Below, piece after piece: positions 1 through 17,703 of a stretch of DNA of 64,000 nt (position 1 is its first letter; each line of letters begins with the position of its first letter). This stretch comes from Pristionchus mayeri (taxonomy: Eukaryota > Nematoda > Chromadorea > Rhabditida > Neodiplogasteridae), in contig BTRK01000001.1 in assembly GCA_036245805.1 (NCBI GenBank), positions 25,489,087 through 25,553,086 on the forward strand, read 5' to 3'. The notes below the pieces were generated by a model that searched no databases, was not told the DNA's origin, and saw nothing but the letters and a program-made list of their open reading frames with translations. Both the position numbers and the translations under genes were made by a program.

Positions 1-3000
1 AGGGAGACGATACGGAGAAGGAATTCGAGAGGAAGGCAGAACGATTGCTAGACTATCTATTCAAGAGAGAAGGAATCAGCAGAGAAAGGTACGGTAGAGG
101 AGGAGGATATGGTAGGAAGGATGGATCGATTGAAGATGGCGAGATATCGTGTGGAACACGAGTAGATCAATGGCGAGTACGGTGAAAGTGGATGTGAAGA
201 GGAGGAAGGACAACATGAACATACTCAACTACGTTCACATCAAGAAGTTGTGCACTCCCGAGGATGTAGTCCATGCGGAGGTACGGTAGATTATCGATTG
301 AAATGAGTAGATCAAATTGATTGCCTTCCTTTTCCAGGTGGTGGAAGGTGTGGTGTGTAGTCAATCGGTGACGCACTGTGATGGAATGACGGAGATGAGA
401 GACGCGAGTGTCATGCTGGTAGCAGGTAGATCAAGAGAGGAGGCAATCGATCGATATACCGTACCCTGCAGGCTCGATTGAGTACGAACGAGGACCGGGC
501 AGATTGGCGACCCTCGAACCAATCCTCGCGCAAGAGGGACAATTCCTGGCTAAGCAGGTATTCAACAGGGATACGGTGATGGAATAATCGATCACCTCTT
601 TCCTCAGGTGGAGCGTATCCTCTCTCGTCGTCCATCGGTGTTGTTGGTGGAGAAGGGCGCCTCGAGGACGGCAGTCGAGGTATACGGTAGATCACCGTAG
701 CAGTCGTCAATCGATAATCTTCAGTTGCTGCACAAGGCGGGAGTGCGTACGGTGGTGAATGTGAAGGAGGAAGTGCTGCTGAGAGTGGCGAGGAGCACGG
801 GGGCAGATGTACTGCCGAGCAGTGATGCACAGCTGATACAGCAGAATATCGGTGAGAGAGAGGATCTTGTAGTGGTTAGAAGATGAAGAGTAGTGGTTAG
901 TTCGAAGTGGATAATCGAAAAGTTGCATCTGCAGCATAACATTAAATTATGTCCATCTGCAGGATTCGCTCCAGTGTTCGCCCAGCGTCTGGTGCGACTG
1001 AGAGGAGGGGCGAGGAAGAGTCTGGTGATACTGGATGAATGCCCACCCGATAGAGGATGCTCAGTACTCCTCTACTCAAGGAGCAGCAAGGAGCTGATCG
1101 CAGTGAAGAAGGTCAGAAGGGATATAGATTCATTCTGTAGAAGCTTTTATTTTTTTGCAATATATGATCTGTTACTGTGAGAATAGAAAGCGTAGTAAGT
1201 TGGTGTGCCTCGGTGCACAAAGGAATCAGCAGAAGGAATGGAACGTTAAATGTACGGTAGCTGCCTGTCGTGATGTGCCTTGTGTTGTGCATGCAGGCAC
1301 AGCACGACAGGCAGCTACCGTACATTTAACGTTCCGTTCCTTCTGCTGATTCCTTTGTGCACCGAGGCACACCAACTTGCTACACTTTCTATTCTCACAG
1401 TAGATGAGTTTAAACTTTACACAGTAACTCTTCCCTCTTCAGATGCTGCAGACGATGGTTCTCCTTCTGTACTCGATGGACCTCGAGAGGGCCTATCTCA
1501 AACTGTTCAATGTCCGTCTCGAGTATCGATGCTCTGCGTGTGAAGTTTGCGAGACGAGAAGGAGGAATATCGATCACGATGGAGAGAAGGTACGGTACGG
1601 TAGGTGGAGATATCGATTGAACGATGGATTCAGTGTGGACTGGAGAAGGCGCTCGATTCATCCGTCCTCTCCGTCTCTCCATTCATCGATGTCGAACCAC
1701 CGTTCCTGGAGACGACCAAGTGAGTCCCTGATGGAGTGCTTGATTACGGTAGCAGTCATTCAATCGATAAATGCGTAGGGGTCGATCGTGCTCGCTGCTT
1801 GAGTACTTCAAGCAGCCACTGTATCCCTTCGTGAGCGACGAAGAGATCGCAGTGAGGAGAATCGAAGAGGAGAAGGAGGAAGAGAAGGAAGAGGACTTGG
1901 TGAGGAGAACTATCGAGGAGAAGGAGATTGAGGAAAGTAACGGAATTTGTAAATGAGGCCTTACAGACCCTTCTCCCTCCCCTCCCTCGCACTCATTTCG
2001 CCCTCTCGACAGGAGTGAATAACGATGAGGAGTTGGCGTACTTCAGAGCGAAGGGAGGAGTGCTCTTCAGAGAGAGGATTAGGAAGAGGATCGAACAGTC
2101 TCCCAAGGTTAGCCTGTACCTTTCCTTCTTGAAAAACTTTAATGGTCGTAAAAATATTTCCTTGCTCAATGGAGCGAAGTATGAATTGTCCTCTGCAGTC
2201 GTCTGCCCCTTCCTCTCCTCGCAATCGTCGATCGGATGTCCTCGATCCCCTCTCCCATCAGAGAGTCGCCGTACTCTTCGGGTCATTCTCCCCCAAAGTG
2301 AGCAGAACTATTTTGGTTGAGGCTGGAATCAGTTCTTCTTATCCTGAATTGTGATGACTGTACCCCCTTGAGAGTCCGAACTCGCCCTTCTTCTGTGTCC
2401 GTCCATGGGTGGTCTCCATGCACTTCTACGGCGCCAATGACATGACTCTCGGAGAATTCCTGACTAAGTGAGCACAACTATCCACCGTACTCCTTCCAGT
2501 GTACTGTATAAATGGTCAGTCCTCGATCAGGTTCTGCTTCTCGAAGGAGTACGCGTGTCCCTCTTCGAATTGCGAGTTGCCGATGCTCGAGCACAGCAGG
2601 AAACTCGTGTGTGCCAGGATATGTGTGGAGGTGAGGGAAGAGGAGAGGGGAAAAGCAACCTGATATCTTCACAGTTCATGCTATGAGAAAGACACGGAGT
2701 GAATGTGAACATATTAGAAACAAATCATAAAATTTCTTCGGAAAGGTGGTCCGATGATAATATGAGTAAGCGAAGTGCATATTCTAATAGATTAGAATTA
2801 GATATATGTGTAGTTTTATTTCCAAGAGTATCTCCTATCAGACTGAATTCCCTTTAGGTGACTACTCAATTGATGACCCCCACTGCCTCCTCTTCCTCGT
2901 CCTCCCTCGAGTCGATGGAGGATATCATGGCTTGGCACTACTGTCCCTCCTGCAAGGCCTCCTCTCCCATGGTGGCACTCGATGATCGAGTGTGGCATCT

Positions 3001-6000
3001 ATCACTGGTCAGTTGAAGGGATGGGATGGATGGGGTGGTGGAGTACTCTGGTGAGAGTATTCTTCCATTGCAGGGCAAGATGCTCGACTACCTCTCCCAC
3101 TCCTCCTTCTCTCTTGGATGCGTCTCCTCCCCTGCAGCCACTGCTTCTTGCCAGGTTCGAGAAGGGGAGATGGGAGTGATCTTTGATCTTTCCCCTCTGC
3201 AGCACTGTTTCTTCCACGAACATCATCACTTCTTCTCATATGCCAACTTTGTTACGACATTCAAAGTGACGATGGTGAGTGCTCGCTTCATCTTCCCATT
3301 TTAAGAGGCAACGAGGAGAGGCTAGTAACGAGTGTGCCCCACCGAACACTGCGCGTGAGAGGGAAACCGCAGGGTGTAGTGCGCCCGCGTGCGCGGATCA
3401 TTAAAGAGAGAGAGAGAGAGAGGCCGAGGCCTCTGGCATAGCCCTATCCCCATTGACCTTCCTATTATTCTATATTTATTATTGCTCTCAATTATTGCTG
3501 TTGCCAATTACTATCTGTAGAAATCCCCTAGTATTTCGTTTAAACGGGTATTTACATGTTATATTTGCGCGGTAAATGTGTTGTCTAATAAAATGGAAGC
3601 AAATCCTTCTTTCTCTCATAGATTCGTCCCTTCGATGTCCATTTCTCTCCTGTCCTCTGTCGTATCGATCCCTCCCTCTCCTCTCTCCAATCAATTATCG
3701 ATCGAGTCAATCGGATGGCCGCCCTGGCGAATGAGATGAAAACGTGAGAAAAAATATTTATGTGCCTTTTATTTATGGATAAATCTTCTTGTTTTTTTAC
3801 AACGTTAAAAAATGTTGAGCGTATATTTTTAAATGTTTCTCGATTGTTATGTTTCAGGACAGCAGAAGAGCGTCTGAAGGAAGGGCGGGAGCTGATTTCC
3901 CAGTTCAACATGTCTGCAGTGACTGCCCTCGAAGCACTCCTCGCTAAGACTACTCACATTATCACGTCAGATTTTTAAAAATATATTTTTGGACCATTTA
4001 CGGAATTCTAAACGGAAGTTCTTTTGTTTGACTGGCAGGGAATAAACGAGATGGTCCACCACTTGCAGTGACCGACTGAAGGTGGTCGAGGAGTTGACGG
4101 GAGGGCAAGATCCCATGCCCACCAATGCGGCACTCGCGCTCAAGGTTAGTCACAGCACATTCTTTTCCATTATAATTATTTTTTTGTTTTGCCTAACTCT
4201 TGAACATTTCTATATTTACAGCTAATTTCATGCTGAAAAGGGAATGTTCCCGTTGTTTCCCCCTCCCCACTTCTCTCTCTTCCAGGCTGAGGAGGCAGTG
4301 ATGGTGATGAGGGAGGCAGCCTTCTCCCTCCTCACGCAATGGAATTCAGAGAGCGCCAATCTGGCTGCACTCTCCAGGACACTCAAGAAGAACGCCGGTC
4401 AGTAAAAATACCTAATTTGTATTCATATTTTAAAATTGTGTATAAATATTTATATTTTTATTGAGCTTGATTAATCATCTTCAGAATGATTCATCTAAGC
4501 CATTTCACCAATCACTCTTCCCCTCTCAGATGAGACGGGAGTTCCTCCTCCCCTTCGTGATCTCTCCCTCGATCGACTGGACGATCCCTTCCCCTCGTGT
4601 CTCCATCTCGGCCTTCCCCTTCCCTCCCGTGCACCCGTCGTAGTGAGGGATCTCCAGGATCCGAGGGGCATCAAACCAGATGTCGCCTCCATTCTCGCGT
4701 ACGCCCTCTCATCCATGAATTACGAAGAAAGTGAGTGGAATTGAGACTGTTCTGCTAGCAGTGGAGCATTGTGAGAATTTGAGATGACTGATACTGGTGA
4801 TGATGGAAGAATATCTCTCTATCTGCAGGTCGTCGCAAGGCCCGCGAGGCAGCGGGAGGAGAGGAGCAGGCACTGAATCTCAATGCGAGCAGCATGAATG
4901 GAGATGAGAATGCAATGAATGCAGAACACTTCGAGATCGAATTCTCCGATTCAACCACCAGCTACTATGTCAAGGTTAGTGATTTGTTTATGAGCGGTGA
5001 ACTCTCGTTGGAGTATTTCCAATTCGAAGAGTGAACGTTGAATGAGTGATCGCCTCTCTATCAGGCATTCTACGCGGAGAGATTCCATCTGCTTCGTCGA
5101 TTGCTTCTTCCCGAGGGAGAAACTGCATTCATCCAGTCACTCTCACAGGCATACATATGGACTCCCCAGGTGAGCAGAACGAGAGATGGACGGATCGTGT
5201 TTAACTGGCTGCTTCTTCATAAGAGGGTAAGCTAGGATCTGAAAAAAAGAGTTTTCAACTTTCAGGGTGGCAAATCGGGTTCGTCCTTCTTCCGCACGTG
5301 TGATGGACGATTCGTGATCAAGACCATGAGCAGGTGAGTAGCCAAAGAGGTCATTAATGCACTCTATTTAATTTAAATGCTGTTAACTTATTTACTTTCC
5401 CTCGATTTTTATAAACACATTTTTTTAAGTATGTTCGTTTACAAATGTTCCTTGCAGATTCGAAGTGCAATCTTTCGTTAAATTCGCACCGAATTACTTT
5501 GATTACCTGAAGACAGCAGTGACTGAGAAGAAGCTGACCGCCCTCTGCAAGGTGAGAGAATGAAAGGAAGGAGGGGGGATGGTTCTGTTGGGTGAAGTGA
5601 AGATCATTGAGTAGAATGCAGTGGCACCTCCATTCCTTATCCTTGCCCATCCCCTCAATCTGCTCTCTGCAGGTGTACGGTGTATTCCGTGTGTGCTACA
5701 AGTTCAAGAACGGGACGCAGGCTAAGATGGATGTGCTGGTGATGGAGTATCTCTTCTACAAGCACAACCACACGCAGACTTGGGATCTCAAGGGGTCGCT
5801 GAGGAATAGAATGGCGTCGACGGGGAAGAACAGCAGTGATCTCGTGCTGTTGGATGAAAACCTCATGAAGGACCTGTGGAACAACCAGGTGAGAGGGAGG
5901 AGGAGATGGGGAAGGGGAAGATCTCCTTCAGCTGTACGTGCTGCCCCACTCGAAGGCTGCCCTCAACCAGGCCATCTCCAATGACTCCCACTTCCTCAGC

Positions 6001-6448
6001 AGTCAACACATTATGGACTACTCACTACTGGTCGGAGTCGATCCTGAGAGTCAGTTCCTCGTAGTTCTGTGATCGCATTCTTAGATTTATCTTTAACAAT
6101 TTTTGATGACTAGTTAGTGAGATGAAGATGGTGACTCCATTGGTTCAGGTGGTCAGTTGGTGCTGGGCATCGTTGACTACATGCGGACGTACACTCTGGA
6201 CAAGAAACTGGAGAGTTGGGTGAAGATCGTGGCCATTCCGGGTGCCCATCTACCCACTATACTGTCCCCACAGGTGAGATCACCTTCGAATGTGTTACAA
6301 GATAGCAACGAACTTATGTGTTCTATTTCGACTGATATCTCAATCGATCTTGCAGATGTACTGTACTCGTTTCTCTGAGGCCATCGACTCGTACTTCCCC
6401 GTAGTACCCGATCAGTGGACGGGATTAGGATCAGTCGTGTCCTATTAA
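1..6448 (+). CDS. ppk-3: PIKfyve/Fab1-type phosphatidylinositol-3-phosphate 5-kinase, 5'-truncated, multi-exon
   Basis: Phosphoinositide kinase that makes PI(3,5)P2 from PI3P on endosomes and lysosomes. About 20 exons are readable. The first ones (1-1110) encode the TCP1/CCT-like GroEL domain, including YVHIKK, a conserved LVEKGASR stretch and a DECPPDRGCS block. A middle Cys-containing region follows (1443-3290, with CSACEVC). The C-terminal PIP kinase domain (about 5260-6448) shows GGKSGSSFFR, the FVIKTM lysine strand, VYGVFRVCYK, DLKGSLRNR, LLDENL, HIMDYSLLVG and the activation-loop start GIVDYMRTYT, and ends PDQWTGLG before TAA at 6446-6448. The N-terminal FYVE/DEP part lies outside the window. 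Introns are 40-330 bp and several begin GTACGGTA; one (1110-1442) contains a 228 bp hairpin. U2SURP follows about 450 bp downstream on the same strand. Family identity is very secure; individual exon ends are approximate. Confidence 0.95.
1174..1401. repeat. Near-perfect 228 bp hairpin (inverted repeat) in a PIKfyve intron
   Basis: The left arm starts ACTGTGAGAATAGAAAG and the right arm ends CTTTCTATTCTCACAGT. About 100 bp per arm pair with only a few mismatches around a short loop near 1285. The arms include TACGGTAGCTGCCTGTCGTG and its complement. It lies wholly inside the intron between exons ending near 1109 and starting at 1443. It is most simply a small fold-back MITE, but a transcribed hairpin is also possible. 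Confidence 0.9.
3403..3421. repeat. (GA)n simple repeat in PIKfyve intron
   Basis: A short uninterrupted GA dinucleotide run inside the intron at roughly 3300-3615. No other function is visible. Confidence 0.8.
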
Positions 6449-6899
6449 TAGACCAACGCCCTCTTTCATATCAGATTCCCCCTCTCATCACGGTAGATAC
6501 CCTCCCACTGTTCAACGTTGCCATATCAATATAGACTTGCGATCTAACTACTTAGCACTCAATGTAACAATACTGTTATTTATGTGTAAATTCAGATATT
6601 TATAGGACTTCAATTGTAGTCAATCATTCCAGTTATAGTAATTTATCCAACTAATAAGAGCGTGTTCGGAATATTTACTAGAGTATGTTTCAGTGCCTGT
6701 GATTGATCCGCCCGATTTATGAAAGTAAATCAACCGGTATAAATGTTGCATTTATTATTTTGCCAGGTTTCTCTTAATCGGTTCGTTTCCGATTCTTGTT
6801 ATCTGCATTCTAATGGAGTGCTGATTGTGTTGGTCTACTACTAATCAATTTCCAGTTTTGTGATACTCAGCCTACGGTATCTACCGTGTTTCGTCCTGC
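6449..6899 (+). other. Intercistronic region between PIKfyve and U2SURP
   Basis: About 450 bp of AT-richer sequence. It should contain the PIKfyve 3' UTR and the U2SURP leader. I see no clear AATAAA on the + strand; AATAAG near 6654 is a weak candidate. There is no coding potential. Confidence 0.6.
6849..6855 (+). promoter_or_regulatory. Possible trans-splice acceptor upstream of U2SURP
   Basis: TTTCCAG matches a nematode 3' splice-site consensus, lies 45 nt before the U2SURP ATG, and has no obvious upstream exon to pair with. This is the pattern expected for spliced-leader addition. Inference only. Confidence 0.35.
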
Positions 6900-11986
<5,087 letters not shown>

Positions 11987-12895
11987 ATGACCCCGCCCCC
12001 TCCTAGATTGACCTATCAATACTTTTATATTTCTCATTTGTTATCGCCTATGTTGTTTGGCCCTTTGTCTGTGCACGAGTTCCAAGTGTATCTCACATGT
12101 TTTACAAATATAAAGACATGAGTTGTCAGTGGATCTCCCTCTCCCCTGATCTACCCTTCCTTCCTGGGGACAAGCCATTCCACTTGTCCCCGATTGTTGT
12201 CTCATCCTCTCGTCCTCCCTCTCTCCTTCTACTCCCCGATTCAACTCCGATAGATTCACACGTAACTCGATCTTCCACCCCCCCAATCCATCCCCATTCC
12301 AATCTGAGAATCGACTGAGATCTCGGGAGATTCTCCCCTATTTGTCCTTTCTTTTGCTCCATGAAGGGAGGGAGACGGGAGAATGGCAATCTCCTATCCG
12401 AGCTTGACCATCAGAGTGAGAGAGATGGAGAGAGAGACTAGATACGCAAGGGCTGTCAACGACGAGATCGCACTGTTTTTGTGTGGAGAGTAGGGAGACA
12501 AATGGATAGATGACCTCCCTCCCTCCCTGTTCTTGTTGTCGTCTTAGAGGGACGTTCGTCCTTCTTCCCTCTCCTTTCTCCTCCAGGTGTCAATGCCCTC
12601 TAATCTCATTGTTTGTGTGCCTGCTCTGCCTCGCCCACTGGTCAGCTATAGTCGTCCGTCGATTAGACTGGAAGGGGAAGTAGAGAGGGAAGGAGATCGG
12701 AGACGTTCACTCGTGTGAATATCCCCGTGTAAAAGTAGACGGACGTCTTCTGCTTCTCAATGGCAGGAAACGCCCGTCGCTGACCGGAAGGATCACGGGT
12801 ATTAGAGAGAAGAGAGACGTAGAGGGAGGGAGAGGGAAGGAGAGAGGGAGGGGGAGGAGCCAGAAGAAGAACTGAGGGGGTAGTCACTCCTTCCA
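11987..12895. other. Intergenic region downstream of U2SURP
   Basis: Pyrimidine- and purine-rich sequence holding the U2SURP 3' UTR and the presumed promoter or outron of the small membrane-protein gene. Open frames here are short and low-complexity; I see no gene. Confidence 0.6.
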
Positions 12896-13415
12896 ATGAA
12901 GGACAGACAAGTCGATCTACCCCAATTGTTCTCCGATGTCTCCAGAACAGTCTCCGGAATAAGGTAAGTAATTGGATCGATTGGATCGACATTTGATGAC
13001 GAGTGATCTTCCAGTCATAATTCCCTTCAGGTCAATGCTTGGCACTGATTCAGTGTATGAGGGAGAGGAGTCTTCCTCTTCCTCATCGGGATCTTCTTCC
13101 TCTTCCTCTTCCTCTTCTCCCCTCGGAGGGATGTGCTTCAAGGCGTGTGGGATGGAGGATATCCAGTACGCGGCAAGGGTAGGTCACTCCTTCCTCCTCC
13201 CTCCCCTCTCTCCATCTTCCTTTCAGTCAGCGGGGGATCTTCTGCAATCAGCCCGTATGTGTCTTCTAGTCTCAACCTTCATCACTCTCCTCTCCTTAGT
13301 CCTCCTCACTTCTCTCTCTGCCTATCTCATATATCGTCGTCTCCCTCCTCGATCCACTCCTTCCATAGTTCACACTCTCTTCCCCGATAGGAATAAGTCC
13401 ACTTCATCTACTTGA
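12896..13415 (+). CDS. Small serine-rich single-pass membrane protein, unknown
   Basis: Unrecognised. ATG at 12896 gives MKDRQVDLPQLFSDVSRTVSG. A 60 bp intron (12963-13030) joins AG to G and restores the frame. The second exon encodes a run of about 20 serines broken by a glycine (13072-13117), then GMCFKACGMEDIQYAAR. A 48 bp in-frame segment (13180-13227) has GT-AG ends and may be a retained intron. One hydrophobic helix follows (MCLLVSTFITLLSLVLLTSL), then a basic YRRLPPRS tail ending at TGA 13413-13415. The pattern of a polar N-terminus and a C-terminal-third helix followed by a short basic tail suggests a single-pass protein. No signal peptide is visible. It is convergent with the gene ending at 13735. 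About 120-135 residues. Confidence 0.6.
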
Positions 13416-13734
13416 TTTACTCCCTCATGCGCCTAAATCTCCCCTTTTCTAGTCTACTTATTTTCATTCCATTCACAGGTCATCATGATTCCATTCGGTT
13501 ACTCCTTCAGTCGCTCTTTCACAACTCACACTTCCGGTTGATCCTCTTCGTCTTTCTACTGTTAATTGCCTAAATTAGTAGAGAATAATATAATTTATTG
13601 ATCTTTACATGGCTAGAACAAAGGGAAATGTGTCACATGGTCAGAACAAATTATCATCAAGATTAAGTCAACATTAACCGTACAATTGGTACCGTAATAC
13701 AGGGAGAGGGGAGATGATAACTCGATTCACCCTT
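13416..13734. other. Convergent intergenic region
   Basis: AT-rich 3' UTR space between the + strand membrane-protein gene and the - strand unknown gene. No ORF or RNA gene seen. Confidence 0.6.
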
Positions 13735-16700
13735 CTAGAAGAGGCACTCCACCACCTTCTCGATCAGTTTATTGTCGCCGCTCGAGTGCAGAATCTGCAA
13801 TTACACTCTGTCGACCCATTTTCAGACGAATGGTGATGAACTAACAGCGAGTAGAATGTTTAGGACTCGAATTTACTTAAGTATACATGATATAACTGCA
13901 ACGACAGGAAAGCGTTTTCAACATATCTCTCCCTCTCTACAGTATCGCTAGAAGGAAAGGGACTGACTCGAGTGAATCTCCTGTCGTTCATCAGATCGAT
14001 GACTATCTTCTTAGCGGCACAACTTCCAGTGGCGCAGCCACAGATGTGGAGAAGCGAGGGCGAAGAGGAGCAAGAGGCCGAAGGAGCAGTCGAAGGAGCA
14101 GCAGCAGGGATCGAGGGAGTGGCAGTGGGAGGGAGAGGAGCCACTCAAATGGAAATACATTTTTTTATCGTGGTTTAGATATAGTCAAGAACAATCCTAT
14201 GTTTTTTCTTCAATTATATCTTCAGGAAGTAAAACATAACAAATTTTCAAAACCAAAGGTTTCACAGTTCTCGCAATGCACGTGAATAGGAACTCGAGTG
14301 GGTTTACCTTCTCTGACAGCACCGGGTCGGGAGAACTTGCCCGCGATGGCCTTCGCCTGCAAGGGAGACAGTAGGATGGACAGGGATGACTCTCTCTCCA
14401 TCCAGGGAGAGTATCACTCACCTCCTTGAGTTTCTCCATCTCAGTGAGTGTTCCATCTCTGGCCCTCACGAACCCTCCGATGTCTCTGCCGTGCTCATCC
14501 ATGAACTTCGCATCCTCAAATAATTCCTTCCCCTCATGATAATTTCTTGTCCTTTGATGATTCTTTTATGAGTACCAGGGAACATTTCAAAAACAATGGT
14601 TCCATAGTTTATCAGGGAGATTGCTGATACCTTGAAGGTGGGTTTGTTGTTGCTAACGGCGACAACGAAGAAGGGAGTCTGGGCGATTCTCCTCTCTCCT
14701 CCCTCGTCCATTCCAGCCTCTGCCACCCACACCTTCCTGCAACCACCTTCCATTGCCAGGCCAAAGTCCTCGAAAGAAGATATCTGGTATCCGTGATAAT
14801 TACAAAGAAAAATGGGTGACTCACACGTTGGGAATGACCTTGCTCTTCGGAGAGGGGAGCACTTTGAGAGGGTCGTCGAGGAAGGAGAAGTGGGGGGAGG
14901 TCACTCCACAGATGACGTCTCCCCGAGCAGTCCATGCGGCCGACGTCTTGAAGATCAACTGGAAGAGGGCAATGGATGATCGAAGGCCCTGTCCTTCCAT
15001 TACTTCCAACTACACCACTCTAATCAAGTACTCTCTGCTCACCCGTCCGTTGAACTCGAAGAACTCGAGTGGTTCTTCCCCATTCAGCATCTTCAGTGAG
15101 TCCTCCGTTGCCTCCAGTCTCTGCAACCAATCGATATGAGATTACTGCGATCCGAAGACACTCCCCGTCGCTATCATCCAATACCACGACGATCGCTGAC
15201 TGCAGCATCAATAAAGCACTCGCCTTATTGTCGTAATCGACGATAGCAGTGAATACGACGTGAGTTCCGATGGGGATATTGGCGCCTCGGGGGAGGAAGA
15301 TACGGAGAGGGGCGTGAGCAGGAGAGAAGACTCGACCATCAGAGGAGACCACAACTCCCTTCACTCCTTTCACTTCCTTCTGCAGAGAGGGATTGGATGG
15401 AGGGATGGAGGGGAGATCAAAGATTGACGCTCCACTCACCACTGACTCTTTCACGTTCTTCTCCATCTTCTTCTCCTTCTCGGGATCGACCTTCTCGATT
15501 CTGAATCGGCCAAAGGTACAGAGACGATCCTCGTAGAAGTGCACTCTGCAAGGAATTCCATTCTCATGGATTGAATCCGTTTCGGGACAAGAGATGAACA
15601 GATGCCATCCCACTGCTTCACCCCCCCCCCCTCCTCCCTTCGCACCTGCACTTGCTCTCAGCATATCTGGATAGATGATGAAAGGCGAGTGCTCCCGTTG
15701 GATCGTCCATAGTCCCGAAGTTGTTTGACGGAGTGTGGAAGAGGGACTTGAAGTCCTGTCGCTGATTCACATTGTCCAGTATCTGCGGTAGACAAGGTAA
15801 GGATGGATGGATAGAGAAGTGACTCACGAGAATCTTCCCGCCGACCTCTCCCGTTGTGTGCAGTGGTATATAGTCCTCCATCTTGTCTATTCCAACTACG
15901 ACGAAGAATTTCGACATATCGTGCCAGTACGCGTCGAATCGATACTTGAGACCTGTGATATTGATGGACTAGTGGAAGGAGAGTGACTGAATGACCTACC
16001 GGGCACGAGGACATTCGCGTAGATGTATGGGAGGGTGAAGAACTTGTCAGGAAGGTCCTCCACGTAGAGAGTACGCTCAGCGATGTAGTATCCAAACTTA
16101 TTGTAAACGTTCTGCAACAATCACTCAGTAATGTCCACTTGTGATCCGAGTAGATGGAAATGCACTCATCGCACTCACGTTCTCCTCGCCCTTGACTACT
16201 CCGACTCTCTCAATCATCGATTCGAGTATCTCCTCATCCGTCAATTCAGGTATGTCCACACAATAGTTATCAATCCATGGCTGAAGAGGAGAGAAAGAGA
16301 TCATCGATCGATAATCGGAATAGATCACGACAACTCACTGCATCGAGATATTGAAGCTGCATCTTGTGATCACTCTTTTCGTAAGTGTGAAACCTGCAAT
16401 CGAGGAAATAGTAGAGATTTCCAGGGCAAAGCGTGACTACCGATCGAATCGATAATAAAAATTAAGTAACTAATAAGATCATCCAAAGCACATGTTTCCA
16501 TTTCATTGACTCACTTGATAACCAATTTGTTGCCATTTTGCTCGTCGAGATAAACGTCGACCCAAGCTTCGAAGGCTATATTGGGGAGTAGCTTCTTCGC
16601 CTGCACAACACCCGTCAGATGAACCATTAACAGTAAGGGAAACCTCCTGGGGATCGATGGCGATGTAGCCGAAGGTAGAGTTGTAGAGGCATATCTCCGT

Positions 16701-17333
16701 AGGACTCTTGACACACACCAGCAGGAACTGCACACATTCAGATAGCCAAATTAACTCGGGCAATATATTGCAAGTGGTAACTTATGCTTCTAGCACCACG
16801 ATAGACTATGAATGGAGTCACTTCTCTCACCTGATAGTGGGGATAGCCGCATGTGACTTTGTGTAGCCTGTGTTCTCTCCTGAACTCGGTGATGTCCTCA
16901 CTTCCCGAGTAATACCACGAAATCCAGTCGCCCACTTCGAGAGGCTTCTCCCTCTTGCGCACTTGGTTCTTGATGTCTGCGACGATGTCGAACCGAAAAA
17001 CGGAGACCCGTTAAACAGGATTGAGTGGTTAGAGAAACATTTTCACTGTGGAACAGAATTGCAATACTAAATAATGTAGCTGCACAGTGAATCAAAGCTT
17101 AAACCTATTATTGATTCTAATCACGCGGAAGTTTATAAGAATAAAGGATTCACTCACTCGTTTCCTTCGATGTGTGCGATCGCCTCGGGAGCGAGAGTGA
17201 AGGCCTCTCTCAGCACGTAGAAGACGTACGGTGCTCCTCCCTTGTTCAGTACGAACAGTTTGTTCGCCCTACGATCGCTGGGGCTCGTGCAGACATCGAT
17301 AACGCAGCCGAAGAGCTTCTGACCGCGCTCCAT
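13735..17333 (-). CDS. Unrecognised multi-exon protein with C-terminal Cys-rich segments
   Basis: I do not recognise this family. ATG at 17333 gives MERGQKLFGCVIDVCTSPSD, and at least 15 exons keep frame to TAG at 13737-13735 (ending KLIEKVVECLF). Readable segments include VGDWISWYYSGSEDITEFRR, CVKSPTEICLYNSTFGYIAI, IAFEAWVDVYLDEQNGN, ELTDEEILESMIERVG, YYIAERTLYVEDLPDKFF, VVVGIDKMEDYIPLHTTG, LCTFGRFRIEKVDPE and IPIGTHVVFTAIVDYD. These repeated short beta-rich blocks could be OB- or S1-like folds, but that is inference. Near the C-terminus are HVHCENCE and CGCATGSC, possible metal-binding cysteines. No transmembrane helix or signal peptide. About 700 residues. The gene lies 370 bp downstream of the Eaf6-like gene on the same strand, so co-transcription is possible. 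Boundaries between about 14,000 and 15,000 are least certain. Confidence 0.7.
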
Positions 17334-17703
17334 CTCTCAAAGCAATATTTACAACAGTTCGAAGCAATGAAAACAATCAAAATGAGCAAAATTTGATTTT
17401 GATTTTTTCGAAATGGCGAAGTAAACAAGGAGAAATCGCCGTCAATAATGATAGCCTACCGTAATTTAAATTTTTGAATTCAACAAACTATCAAAAACTG
17501 ATTCAACTTCTGATGCGATTTCCTAATTTTTCTTCACATATATTTGAGCTGGGAACAAACCAATACATGAGATTCAATGCAAATATATAACATGCCTTTA
17601 TCACTATATTACAAGTAATTGTTATTATAGTATTATGAGATCGCTAAAAAGCAACCAGTTGAGAATCGCCCGTGAATCAGTATTATTGCAATTGCTGAGT
17701 GAT

